The notes beneath the pieces were generated by a model. That model was not told the origin of the DNA and ran no database searches. It worked only from the letters and a program-made list of their open reading frames with translations. A program made the position numbers and the translations under genes. Shown piece by piece: positions 12,123-23,586 of a stretch of 64,000 nucleotides of DNA. Location: NCBI GenBank assembly GCA_027422505.1, contig JAPQWV010001082.1, positions 1-64,000 of the forward strand. The letters run 5' to 3'. Origin of the DNA: Craterostigma plantagineum (taxonomy: Eukaryota > Streptophyta > Magnoliopsida > Lamiales > Linderniaceae). Positions within the stretch are counted from its first letter, which is position 1; each line of letters starts with the position of its first letter.

Positions 12123-12764
12123 TGTTGGTCCAGCCAACCAAAAGCGACGCCCACCATCATTGAAAAAAAATATATATATAATAAAATAATATTATTAATA
12201 TTATATTATAATATTATTTATATATATAATAATTTAATGAACGGCTGATATTGAAGGGCGACGCGGCGCATTCCTTGCCACCCGTTTTGAGTGGTCCAGA
12301 AGAGCTGAAGACATCTATAAATAGGCTGAGGATTCTTCAGTTATTATCATCACAAGCTCATTCGAGTTTTACTAAATAGAGAGAAGTAGTTCGAGTGAAT
12401 TGTGAGGTTATCAGTTCAGGTAGAAACTGATAGAGTTCCACATCCACAGAGAGGTGTGAGGTAAACACGAGTGGTAAAAGTGAGATAGTAAAAATTCGAG
12501 GGTTGTAACTTTTACTATAGTGAAGATTTTGCCGACTCGGCCGTGGTTTTTCCCTCTTCGTTAACAGAGGGTTTCCACGTTAAAGTTCTGGTGTTCTTTC
12601 TTACCTTACGGTAAATTTTATTTTTACCGTGGTAGTTACTGTGCGGGCCCTACCAAATTTACCCCGTGGGTCCCACTTCTCCCAATCGTCGTACCGAGCC
12701 AAACCGGGACCTGTTCCGCTGCGGGGCCCACTGACCACCGCGGGGCCCACCACCATTCCCAACA
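12123..12764 (+). repeat. 3' LTR of Copia element 1
   Basis: Same length as the 5' LTR. Substitutions: G to T at about 12275 and C to T at about 12649. One A is gained and one T lost in the AT-rich stretch. Confidence 0.95.
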
Positions 12765-12829
12765 TAACCCATGCTCGTTCCCAACTTGAAAATTACAAAA
12801 AAACAGATGAACTAATACGTAAAACTCAC

Positions 12830-12930
12830 CGGCACTGGAAAGCCATTTGCTAATCGTTCATATGTTCCTGCGAGCACTGGCTTGGGAATAGTAACTGACT
12901 CGCATGTAGCGACCTCGAAATGCAATGACC
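12830..12930 (-). other. Exon-like fragment of an unidentified gene
   Basis: On the minus strand an open stretch reads VATCESVTIPKPVLAGTYER then LANGFPVP, and ends at a strong donor (CCG|GTGAGT). It lies between Copia elements 1 and 2 in sequence that was joined to 7358 before the first insertion. It may be an exon of a host gene whose introns received the elements. No family is recognised. Confidence 0.3.
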
Positions 12931-13014
12931 ATTTATAACGACACAGAATTATTCTATATTAGATAAATAGCCTCAAGGTTGGCAGCAAAAAAAAAAAGAA
13001 AACTTTGTACAATA

Positions 13015-13198
13015 TGTTTAGATCGACTTACGAGAGAGTGACAAGTCTTTATATGTGGGTGTGAGTGTGAAGTAGCAAGAATAAATGACGAGAAACGATT
13101 TCTTTTAACAGGGGAACAAAAATTCTTTTACTGATGATACATACACCAACGAGCCTTTTCTTTTTCTTTCTTTTCCACTCTATCGATGATAATACATG
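13015..13198 (-). repeat. 3' LTR of Copia 2, distal part
   Basis: Matches 23123-23306 with three substitutions and stops at ATG, where CACTACAAAA of the CACTA element begins. Confidence 0.92.
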
Positions 13199-13870
13199 CA
13201 CTACAAAAAAAGTCATCTTATGCGACGAGTTTTTTCCTCACAAAAGAGTAAATTTTCGTCACATAAATTTAATGTGAGGAAAAAATTTCGTCACCGGCTC
13301 GTCACCGAAGGCCCATGGCATAAGATCAAATCGCCCTAATGTGACGATATTTTATTTCATCACATCTGGTATATGTGAGGAATGCAATTTCCTCGCATAA
13401 AATTCTTATTGTGACGAAATATTTCTCATAATAAATGTACTATTTTGTCACATATTTTGAACTTCCTCACATTTAAACATATAAAAATGCTCAAAAAATT
13501 CGTCACTTAAAATATATTTTTCCTCATAATTACCATGATATATACTACGAAAATATGTTTCACATTAAAATAATTTTCCTCACAATAACCATGATATATA
13601 ATTCGAAAATATTCCTCACATTAAAAATATTTTCCTCACAATTACCATGACATATAATACGAAAATATTCATCACATTAAAAAAAATTTCCTCATATTAC
13701 TACTATATATACTGCAAAAATATTTATTTTTCCTCATAATTACCTTGATTTGTAATACGAAAATATTCCTCACATTAAAAGTATTCTCCTCATAATTACT
13801 ATGATATATATAACACAGAAATATTCCTCACAATAAATTGGTGGAATATAATATACTTTTTATATTATAT
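13199..13870. repeat. CACTA terminal and subterminal repeat region
   Basis: Many copies in both orientations of CGTCACAT and TCCTCACATTAAAA-type motifs within 650 bp of the terminus. Such subterminal arrays bind the element's TNP1-type protein in characterised CACTA elements. Confidence 0.7.
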
Positions 13871-14459
13871 TATCTATTTGTGAAGAAATATTAACAATTA
13901 TTATTTTCTGTTACATTGCGTCTTCGATTCATGTGGTAAATAATCAGTCATATACGAATTTAACATTCATTTGCATTACTGAAAACTAACTATCTTATAA
14001 AACACACTCGGTCACTAAACACAACCAAACAAATAAAAATAACATAAACTAACCAAATTGTCAAAAAATGAAAAGTCAAAGCTTTGCAATTATAACCCAT
14101 CGAACGGCAACATTTGGTACAACGCCTCAATCTGCAAAAGAAATAAAAGCGTAAAATAATTATTATCTCAATAAAACTATATATATATTAATATACGTAT
14201 AAATAATTTGAATACAAATAAAAAAAGTAAGCGTTTAAAAGCCTAGATTGTGCTTCGAATCATACCCTGATGAAACGTTTGGTAAGCTGCTTGACAAACT
14301 CTCCAAAAGTTGTTGCATGCTCGCCATTTGAGCTCGCAAATCACCGAGTTCTTTTTATTGGTCTTCCACAGTTTTCTGCAAATCAACATTAGAACTTGTA
14401 GCATGCAATTGTCCACCTCGAACTACCTCAATCCCGTGTCCCATTCCTTTCACATATCC

Positions 14460-16321
14460 CGATCTACGACCTAGTCCTCAGGCGTTGGTTCTCCATCTTC
14501 ATGTTGATTTCTTTTAGCAACCATGCTTTCCTATAACAACAAAAATCGAATGAATTACGTAAATGAGAAACCATAAATATATTCTATAAATAACGGGAAT
14601 TTCAGCGACTTACATGAAGAGACTTGGCAACATCATTCACAAATTCACCATCTCGTTTCTTCGTATGAACATCTCTCCGAAGATCCACTTTACTTTTTAC
14701 TTCCTGTACAAGTTATAAATAATAAAACATGACAAAAAAGATAAATACTTTTCTTCTAAACAACTTTCAAATTGTTTCAACACTAAAAGATAAAAAGCAT
14801 ACCATTTTCCTAAATCGAGAAAGTATTGCTACTTTTCCAGACGTATGGTTGAATAACTTTTTCGAGCGGTTTTGTGTGTTAATCTGTGATTTTGCCTGCA
14901 GTCAAGATGTATTAGTAGATTATGATTTTAAACAACACAGTCGAATTAATAGGATTATTAATTGCTAAAGATTGCGGTGTTATAGTAACTTTACCTGAAA
15001 TGCCTCGTCCTCAATGAAGTCACATGCAATCTGCCATTTTTCCATACTCAAATCGGTCCGCGGACATACTTCTCTCGGATTAATGTCTTCATCAACTAAA
15101 TTTTTATAAGTCCGATGCAGTGTATGCCTCCACCTGAGTGTAAGCCGTCTGCATCTTTTCGTTAACAATGTTCCGTACTCGCTCATCAGTAGACCAACCA
15201 TCAATATCAAACCAATGCTGCGCCATCAATACAATATTAACAGTCACTATCACGTAAAATGTTCTCTACATGTACCACTGAAACTCGTATTACTTACCAA
15301 GAGCCTAGCATAACAAACATCTTTGTTCTCTTGAGGAATTTCTTTCCAATGTGTAACTCCATCTATTTCAGCATTATGCTTTATGACAATACCAATCCCG
15401 GTAGCAAATTCTGCTTCATGATCCGCAGGAATCTTTTCTCTAGGTGCAAAAATAAATAATTTTGTATCTTCCATGCTATAAAACATTTAAGAAAGAGGTC
15501 AATTTGCGATAATAAAGCATTGTAAACCTTTTTTAGTACCATCACATACCTTTTTAACATGCTTCTCTAGTTTATCGCCACTTGCGGGTCCTCGGCCTTT
15601 TCTTGAAGTCATTGAACCTAAAACGAAAACATATTATCATTACTATAAAAGACATTATTTTATATGTGAGTTATAGTATTGTACTAGTGCATGTTTACCT
15701 TCTCCTGATTCCGTTTGATTATCTGAACGAGCAATTACAGATGGATCTTCATTCTCAGAAGGAGCACCTGAAGATAGTGCTGCATAGGAAGATAAAATAT
15801 TTTCTATACAAGTATTTGATCCTAAAACCACAAATAAATCAATGTAGACATGATACTCATGATTCTTCTAATACTTATTGGGAATACTGACTATTCTAAT
15901 TTCAGACATGAATAGTAAAAACTAATATAGTATGACGCTGTAAAATCGTTTACCCGAGTTCATTCGAGGAGGAGTAGTTACAAGTCTGTTAGACGAGTTG
16001 CCGCCATGCCGCTCTGAACCATTCCGAGCATGCAACCGTGAACCCATTCCAAATAAGATTGGATAGAAGTCAATAAATATAGATATATATTATTTTAAAA
16101 AATTAAAAATCTAAAATATTCTTACTTGAGCTTGATAGTCTGATTCGCTTTTGTCTCAGTATTGAAGAAGTTAAGCTAAAATCCGGACTACCATTACTTT
16201 GAGAAACTGGAACAGATGAACTCTTTTCGCAATTGGCATGTGAGACGTTCGAATATCTTTTCTTTAACCTCATAAGTCTGATCTTCTTTAATCGACTGGT
16301 CTCTCCTGATCCAGAAGACAT
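14460..16321 (-). pseudogene. CACTA-associated Transposase_24 (Ptta/En/Spm) gene, decayed
   Basis: Minus-strand exon-like blocks: 16321 (MSSGSGETSRLKKIRLMRL), ending at a GTAAGA donor near 16130; about 15486-15295, ending at GTAAGT (THWKEIPQENKDVCYARLL); about 15220-14998 (DGWSTDERVRNIV, then after a frame change NLVDEDINPREVCPRTDLS); and about 14900-14610 (INTQNRSKKLFNHTSGKV, KSKVDLRRDVHTKKRDGEF). The order and motifs (NR.K....HTSG, R..HT.K.GEFV) match the Transposase_24 family found as the second gene of plant CACTA elements. Frame breaks indicate it is no longer functional. Confidence 0.65.
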
Positions 16322-17517
16322 CTGAAAAATCTTAACAAAAATTACAAGTCATAAGCCGCATAAGAGATTGTCTTGGAATATCTCCACGGATCTCCTTATG
16401 ATCTGCCCCAACTAACCACTCTTCGACCTCTCGTTTTGGCATTAAACTCTTCGTAGCTATCATGCAAAACCTTAACTTCTGCTGGGATAAACTTTCCTCA
16501 GCTCAAGATTAAACAGATGAGAGGATTACCCAACATTTAGGCTGAAAACACACCAAAAAAGAACTCAAATAATTGAACGATGGCGTACCTTCACTGAGTG
16601 GCAACCACCGTAAATTGAGGGAAGAAATCCTGGGAGGTTTGTGAAAAATCACGCAGAACTGAACACAATCGAATTAATAAAAGTGAAGTTGTGGAGAGGA
16701 TTTAGGATGATGAGATCGTGGGCAGTTGGTGCCGCTGGTCTAATTTTCTTCGTGTAAAAGAGAAGATGATTAAATTAAGATCAAACAACTAAATGGCTTT
16801 TCAAATAAAAAGTATTAGTTTGTAATCATATTTATAAATAAGTATATATAATTGAATAAAAAATAATTGTTGTGGAGAGGAGAGGCAAACAATTTCTTGT
16901 GGCCTTTTCAGCTTAAGTCGCCGTTGGGCGGTCCGAAGAAGAAAAGAAACCATTACCTCGAGGGCGGAGATGCTGGTAATAGAGAGGAGCTCATCAATGA
17001 GCTGATCAAGAGGATGAACTGATTTTATTTTAAAGTTGGGTTTTTTTTCTTTGAAACGTGTTTTTCCATTGAGAACTTGGGTCATCGAAAGGCATTGGAT
17101 TGTTATTTTGTATACTTTAAATCATTGATTTTTGTTAATTAGGTTATGGTTTCTGCTGGAGAAAGGGCAGTATTTTGTGATGTTTCTGCTATGGGCCTTT
17201 CCTTATATTTTTATGGGGCATTTATAATAATAGAAATAAGGTCGTAGATACTTATTTTATGGAAATATCTAATGCAAAACAAATCATGAACCCTAGATCA
17301 CTTTCTGATTTATTGAAGAATCTCTATATGCAAGGATCCTATGATATACACCATCAAAATTCAAATGCACATCTGATATATATTTATATATAGCCGGACG
17401 ACTATTTATTCCGACTTCGACAAAAAATACGACCGATCGAACGAAAATCGTCAGTCGGAAAATTACTACATCTCGGAGAGAAGATTGCTTATCTTCCTAA
17501 GCTCCGTAAGAGCCGCC

Positions 17518-17643
17518 ATGGCATTCACTCGGCCTTTCCCCACCAAGAGTCCTCTACTTGGTAAGCCATTCCTAAGCAAAGGGCCATTCTCATCTTTGAT
17601 TACTCCAAATGGGACGTCGAAGACGACTCTAGCGATGATGTAA
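17518..17643 (+). CDS. Short exon-like ORF, possibly captured (plastid-targeting-like N-terminus)
   Basis: The ATG is in good context (GCCGCCATGG). The frame runs 41 codons, rich in Ser, Thr, Pro and Lys and poor in acidic residues, starting MAFTRPFPTKSPLLGKPFLS, as in chloroplast transit peptides. Just before the stop is a strong donor (GAT|GTAAGT), so it may be a first exon. It lies between the two decayed CACTA genes and on the opposite strand, so it could be a captured host exon. No homologue is recognised. Confidence 0.35.
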   Translation: MAFTRPFPTKSPLLGKPFLSKGPFSSLITPNGTSKTTLAMM

Positions 17644-18099
17644 GTAGATGATGAAGAAGATTCTCAACCTCACTACAGATTTCGGGTCAGACAGTTGGTG
17701 TAAAAGCAGTTAAGTAGATGCTGTTCGCAGATGCTAGCAATGCCATGGTATATCTGGGATGAGAACTAAAAACTCATTCTCAGATATATCTCCTTACATG
17801 TTCATCGAGCTGTAATTCTTTATGCACATATTTGGAATTATGCACATAGCTCGGGAGAGATGCAAATGTTTGCTGCTTGGATTGAAGATCTTCGTTCTTC
17901 GACTCAGACCTTCTAAGAAGGTATTTGTTTTCTATGCTTCAACAAAAAGAATCAGTAATAATAAAAACTTATGATCACCAAACTCTCGTGTATTTTCATG
18001 ATAGTCATAACACATGAGTCCAATAAACTACCGACCACAACCTGAAACCAGAACTTGAAATAAAAGCAGCATTCAGAAGATAATATTTATTGGGAAAAA

Positions 18100-18840
18100 C
18101 TAAGCAATATTATCGTCATCATCCTCATCGATCTCTTCAAATTCGCAATCCTCCACGCCATCAAGTGCATCCTCAGCGACACCATCTTCAGAAAAGTGCT
18201 CCTCACGATCTCGTGTATTTTCATGATAGTCGCCAAGGATTTCAGGCTCCAAATCTTCCCTCGCCAGATTGTTCAGAACGTCATCACCACCGACAACTTC
18301 TTGAACTCCCTCGGATTGAAACTGCTGCAATGGAGTCACTAGGTGATTTCGGGTGCTATCATCATCATCTTCTTCTTCTATATCCATCACTGGAAATCCC
18401 ACAAATGTCTATGCTGCACTCTTTGCACTAGTTGCCAATTGCTACCAAGTTTAGTATCATTAACGTAAAAGACTTGCTGCACTTGAATAGGGAGCGCAAA
18501 AGGATCATTCTCATACCATCTCGATCTCACATCGATACTAAGATAGTACTTATCTTTATGAGTGGTTTTCTTACCCATGTCAAACCAATCACATTGAAAC
18601 AACAACGTTTTCCGGCCTCCAAGATATGTGAACTCAATAACTCTACTAAGCAATCCAAAAAACTCTGTAGTTCGATTTTTATGTTGCCCCTCTACAACCA
18701 GTCCGCTATTCTGAGTTCTGCGTCGGGCATCACGATCCTTTGTATGAAATCAACTTCATTCACCATGCACCCCGAATAACGCCTTGTGTTTAACCTAATA
18801 GGACCGTTTGCAAGGGCCCATATGTTTAACCCCGAATAAC
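18100..18840 (-). pseudogene. CACTA TNP2 transposase C-terminus (DUF4216), truncated
   Basis: Minus strand: IWALANGPIRLNTRRYSGCM, then after a frame change FHTKDRDARRRTQNSGLVVE, then EFFGLLSRVIEFTYLGGRK, LLFQCDWFDM, DDPFA-type WYENDPFALPIQVQQVFYV and VQRVQHRHLWDF, ending in an acidic tail. This is the DUF4216 region plus its usual lead-in. All upstream transposase sequence is missing, cut at the LTR junction. Two frame changes show decay. Confidence 0.75.
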
Positions 18841-18847
18841 TCATATG

Positions 18848-19136
18848 ATACTCACGGGTTTTTTTTTTCTCTTGTGTTATAAACTACATGCAAACACACA
18901 TATATATATATATAGTACACATATGATAAAGATAAGCTATAACTAAATCTTATCTAAATCTTCTATGCATGCGTGTGATATTTCATATCTTAGACTTTGA
19001 TTTATTCAAAGATTTGAGTGCTAATAAGGTCTTGCGGGAGCAGCCCAAGTTGTTTGATTTGTGTGCCTTTCTTTTGTTTTTTTTTTTGTTCTCCTTTGTA
19101 TTTCTTTTGACATTAAGCTATTGAGCTTAGTCAACA
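18848..19136 (-). repeat. 3' LTR of Copia 2, proximal part
   Basis: Matches about 23307-23586; ends TCAACA at 19136, the TG start of the LTR on the minus strand. Confidence 0.9.
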
Positions 19137-22100
19137 AATTCCTCCCTTAAGCTCAATGTTTTCCTGTCTTTCATTCCGAGCATTCTTTTTAGGTTTTCGA
19201 ATGTGCTTGTCGGTAACGGCTTCGTGAAAACATCCGCAACTTGATCCGAACTCGCGACGTGTATCATCTTCACTTCTCCATTTTTTACGTGCTCTCTAAT
19301 AAAATGGAAACGCGCATCAATGTGCTTGCTTCTCTCGTGATGAACTGGATTTTTCGCTAACTCGATTGCTGACTTATTGTCGACTCGAATTTCGGTTGGC
19401 TCGACTTGTCGAAGATTCAACTCGAGCAGTAAATTCCAGCCAGATTGCATGACAGACACACCACGATGCTGCTACATATTCTGCTTCGCAGGTTGATAGA
19501 GTTACGATCGGTTGCTTTTTCGATAACCAGGTGAATGCCGTATTCCCTAGATAAAATACGTAGCCGCCAGTGCTTCTTCGATCATCGATATCTCCGCACC
19601 AATCGCTGTCAGAATATCCGGCTAATTTGCAGTCGCTCGCCTTTGGATAAAATAATCCGAGTGATTTTCCTCGGATGTATCGTAAAATCCTCTTTATCGC
19701 CTTTTATGTGACTGCCTCGGATCTTCCATATAACGGCTAACGACTCCAACGCTGTAGGCGATATCGGGTCTCGTGCAGGTTAAGTATCGCAGACTGCCCA
19801 CGAGACTTCGATGATCGGTCGCATTCACTCCTTGTCCTCCCTCAAACTTGGACAGTTTTGTTCCAAGTTCCATTGGTGTCGCTACCGGGTTGCTTTCCTC
19901 CATTTTATTTTTCTTTAATATAGCCTTCGCATACGCTTCTTGCGACACAAAAATTCCCGTGCTTCTTTGCTCGACTTCGAGACCGAGAAAATATTTCATC
20001 AGTCCCAAATCCGTCATCACCTTCTTGAAGTCGTTGACTATTTTCTCATTGCTTCCCATGAAAATAAGGTCATCGACATAAAGAGCGACGATGATCATTT
20101 CCTTTCCTTCCCGTTTGACGTAGAGGACGTGCTCGAACGGACATTGCTCAAACTTGTTCTTTTTGAAATATCCATCGATCCGGGTGTTCTATGCTCGCGG
20201 CGCTTGCTTTAGCCCGTAAAGCGCCTTTTTTAATTTTAGCACTTTGCCTTCTTTTCCTGATTTTGAATATCCTGGGGGCTGCTCCACGTAGACTTCTTCC
20301 TCGAGTTCTCCGTTCAGAAAAGCGGACTTCACGTCCATCTGATAGATTGGCCAGTTGAGTTGTGCAGCTTGAGCCAGGAGCAAATGGATTGTATCCATTC
20401 TTGCAACGGGAGCAAAAACTTCGTCGTAATCTATTCCCGCTTGTTGTCGATAGCCCTTCGCCACCAATCTCGCATTGTAACGCTCAATTTTTCCTTGAGC
20501 ATTCATCTTCTTTTTATAAACCCATTTGACTCCAATGGGTTTATGCCCGTTTGGCAACTCCACAAGTTTCCACGTGTCGTTCTTTTCGATCGCCTTTATT
20601 TCCTCGTCCATCGCCATTTTCCATTTCTTGTCTCTTATGGCTTCTTCGAAACTAATCTGTTCCGATTCGGCCAATAAGCAGACTAGGTGAACCTGTTCGG
20701 TTGATCTGTACAGGTCCTGCATGCTTCGCATCCTCGGCTGTCTCGGTTCGTCCTCCTCATCATTTTCTTGAGACGAAATCGGAACAGGTATTGGTGCAAC
20801 GATCAGTGGTTCTTCAGGCGTTGTGTTTTCTTCAACGTTCCAGCCCCACGAACTTTCTTCGTCTACCCGAACATCGCGACTTACTATCACCTTTTTATTT
20901 TCAGGGTCATAGAGCCGGTACGCCTTCGTCTTCTCATCATACCCAATAAACACGAGCTTTTTGCTTTTATCGTCGAGCTTGGTTCTTCTTTGATCGGGCA
21001 CATGTGCATACGCCACGCTTCCAAATATTTTGAAGTGTACTACCGTCGGTTTTCGGCCAGTCCATGCTTCCTGCGATGTTTGATTCTTGAGGCTGTGATG
21101 TGGACACCGGTTCTGAATATATACGGCACATCGTACCGCTTCGGCCAGAATTCCTTTGGCATGTCTTTGCTCTTTAACATTGATCGAACCATGTCGAGAA
21201 TGGTTCGATTCTTCCTTTCAGCTATGCCGTTCTGTTGTGGTGAATAGGGCGCGGTGAGGAACCTCCTAACGCCTTGTTCTTCGCAAAAATTAGCGAAAGC
21301 ACCTGACATGTATTCGCCACCTCTGTCTGATCGGAGCGCCTTGATGTTTGAGCTTGTCGCCTTTTCGACCATAGCCTTGAATTTTTTAAACGTCTCGAAC
21401 GCTTCTGATTTTTCCTTTAGAAAATACATCCACATCTTTCTTGAGTAGTCGTCGATGAAAGTGATAAAGTATTTCCTTCCACCGAATGATTCTGGTGTGA
21501 TCGGCCCGCATATGTCTGTATGTATGAGCTCGAGCGGTTTGCGTGCTCGATATTCTGCCTGCTTCTGGAACGTCGTCCTCGTATGTTTCCCAATTACGCA
21601 GCTTTCACAAAGCTTCTTTTCACCTTCTATCACCGGCATTCCACGGACCATGCTTCTTTTTGAGAGCTCCTTTAGGCCACCGTAGTGCAAATGACCAAAT
21701 CGCATATGCCACAAATGGTCTTTGTCCTTCACGTCAACTCGCAAACATTTTTCTTGAATCGCCTTCAGGTTGAGTCTGAACATTCGGTTCCTTTCCATCT
21801 CGACCCGTGCGATCATTCTTCCGTCTTTGTTTCTTAGTGGTAATGAGCGGTCCTTCATGAACACCGAACATCCTTTTTTCAAGCAACTGGCCCATGCTTA
21901 AGATGTTCGTTTTCAAGTCGGGTACGAAGTAGACGTCCTCGACCGATCCTTGTCTGTCGTCGTTTTGAGAGAAGCTATTTTCCCTCGGCCTTTGACTTCA
22001 ATTTTCGATGCGTCTCCAAAGGACACATGGCCATCCTCGATCTTCTTTAGATCCGTAAAGAGATGTTTGTATCCGCTCATATGATTGCTTGCACCGGTGT

Positions 22101-23106
22101 CAAGATACCACACCATGTCGCTGCCGGGACTCGTATCCTCGAGCGCCATTAAAAGAACGCCTTCGTCTTTTGGATCCTCTTGTGCGACTAGGTTCGCATT
22201 TTCTTCCACCTTTTTGTCGGCCCAACAGTCTTTTGCGAAGTGCCCGAACTTGCCGCAATTGTAGCACTCAACGCTCGGTCGATTTGAGCGACCGCCTCGT
22301 CCTCGTGCTCGGCCTCGTCCTCTCCAATTTTGGTTGCTCGTTTCTCCTTCTTTTTCGTGATTGTAACCTCGTCCTCGGCCTGAATTTTGGCCGAAACCTC
22401 GTCCCCGTTGACCTCGTCCTCGACCTCGGCCGTGATGCGTATATAGCACTTTGTCATCTTTCAACGATAACTTCGTCTGTAGAGCCTCGTCCAGCGATTC
22501 TTGCTTCTTCTTTTTCTTCCGTTGCTCGTGAGCTTCGAGCGAACCGGAGAGTTCGTCGACCGTCATTTCTTCGAGATTTTTGGATTCTTCAATAGCGCAT
22601 ACCACGTTCTCGTACTCGTCCGTCAGAGAGCGAAGAATTTTCTCGACGATGCGGGCTTCCGTTAGAGCCTCGCCGTTTCTCTTCAACTGATTCGAGATGG
22701 TTTGTACTCTCGTTATATAATCGGATACGCCTTCGCCGTTCTTCATTCTTGTCATTTCGAATTCGCCACGAAGCATTTGCAGCCGTACTTGTTTTACTCG
22801 GTCGCTGCCTTTGTACGCTGTCTCCAGTTTTTCCCATGCTTCCTTAGAATTTTTCGCGCCTGCTATCTTTTCGAGGCCGGGATCGTCTAACGCTTGGTGG
22901 ATGAGGTTGAGCGCTGTATCGTCGAGTCTGTGAGATTCTTCCGACGCCTTACTTTCAGCCTCGTCGTCCGTTTTTTTGGGTTCGGTGTACCCTTTTTCTA
23001 CGATATTCCATACGCCTCGCGACCCGAGCAGTACCTTCATTCCGATAACCCAACTATCATAGTTGAGTTTTGTGAGGCGCTGGACGGGCATGACTTCGAA
23101 TGACAT
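19127..23106 (-). pseudogene. Copia 2 gag-pol polyprotein, several frame breaks
   Basis: The start is at 23106 (MSFEVMPVQRLTKLNYDSW). In order: UBN2-type Gag, Arg/Gly-rich stretch, CCHC knuckle CYNCGKFGHFAKDC, protease WYLDTGASNHM, pre-integrase LWHMRFGHLH, integrase (HTDICGP ... SDRGGEY ... PQQNGIAERKN), reverse transcriptase (MDVKSAFLNG, YVDDL) and RNase H (VDNKSAIELAKNP, RSKHIDARFHF). Frame changes occur near 21930, 21880, 21150, 19715 and 19480. The first four are single-base differences in A or G runs. A TAG stands where the family has Trp after KQAPRA (about 20191). Gag resembles Ivana/Oryco-type elements; lineage not certain. Confidence 0.9.
19137..19151 (-). other. Polypurine tract, Copia 2
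   Basis: Minus strand AAGGGAGGAATT directly before the TGTTGA start of the 3' LTR. Confidence 0.8.
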
Positions 23107-23107
23107 A

Positions 23108-23120
23108 GCTCTGATACCAA
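23108..23120 (-). other. Primer-binding site, Copia 2
   Basis: Minus strand TTGGTATCAGAGC two bases inside the 5' LTR, an initiator tRNA-Met site, followed at once by the gag start codon. Confidence 0.85.
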
Positions 23121-23122
23121 TT

Positions 23123-23586
23123 TGTTTAGATCGACTTACGAGAGAGTGACAAGTCTTTATATGTGGGTGTGAGTGTGAAGTAGCAAGAATAAATGAGGAG
23201 AAACGATTTCTTTTAACAGAGGAACAAAAATTCTTTTACTGATGATACATACACCAACGAGCCTTTTATTTTTCTTTCTTTTCCACTCTATCGATGATAA
23301 TACATGACACTCACGGGTTTTTTTTCTCTTGTGTTATAAACTACATGCAAACACACATATATACAGTACACATATGATAAAGATAAGCTATAACTAAATC
23401 TTATCTAAATCTTCTATGCATGCGTGTGATATTTCATATCTTAGACTTTGATTTATTCAAAGATTTGAGTGCTAATAAGGTCTTGTGGGAGCAGCCTAAG
23501 TTGTTTGATTTGTGTGCCTTTCTTTTGTTTTTTTTTTGTTCTCCTTTGTATTTCTTTTGACATTAAGCTATTGAGCTTAGTCAACA
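23123..23586 (-). repeat. 5' LTR of Copia 2 (intact, 464 bp)
   Basis: Reads TGTTGACTAAG to GATCTAAACA on the minus strand. It supplies the uninterrupted reference for the split left LTR. Confidence 0.93.

Larger units (their letters stand above)
7359..12764 (+). mobile_element. Full-length Copia retrotransposon (Tork/TNT1-like), TSD TAACC
   Basis: The LTRs are 642 bp each (7359-8000 and 12123-12764), begin TGTTGG and end CCAACA. The pentamer TAACC lies directly outside both ends (7354-7358 and 12765-12769). A primer-binding site complementary to initiator tRNA-Met follows the 5' LTR, and a polypurine tract precedes the 3' LTR. The LTRs differ by two substitutions and two 1-base indels, so insertion was recent. 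The gag-pol frame has one frameshift and one nonsense codon. Confidence 0.95.
13199..18844 (-). mobile_element. Truncated CACTA (En/Spm) transposon inside the Copia 2 LTR
   Basis: The left end is a CACTA terminus (CACTACAAAAAAAGTC) placed right after ATG, and ATG recurs at 18845-18847 where the LTR resumes; this fits the 3-bp CACTA duplication. Minus-strand coding remnants inside are a TNP2 C-terminus (DUF4216) at the right and a Transposase_24-type gene in the middle. The matching right terminal repeat (ending TAGTG) is absent. TNP2 coding sequence runs straight into the LTR, so the 5' part of the element was lost and the right-hand ATG may be chance. Confidence 0.8.
13015..23586 (-). mobile_element. 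Copia retrotransposon 2 (minus strand), TSD CAATA, interrupted by CACTA
   Basis: The right (5') LTR is 23123-23586. The left (3') LTR is split into 13015-13198 and 18848-19136 by a CACTA insertion. CAATA flanks both ends (13010-13014 and 23587-23591). The PBS is next to the right LTR and the polypurine tract next to the left one. The two LTRs differ by only about six substitutions plus AT and T run-length changes, so the element is young and the CACTA insertion is younger. Confidence 0.92.

Noticed and set aside
22089..22595. 168-aa plus-strand ORF
   Set aside because: It is the antisense shadow of the Copia 2 gag Arg/Gly-rich region.
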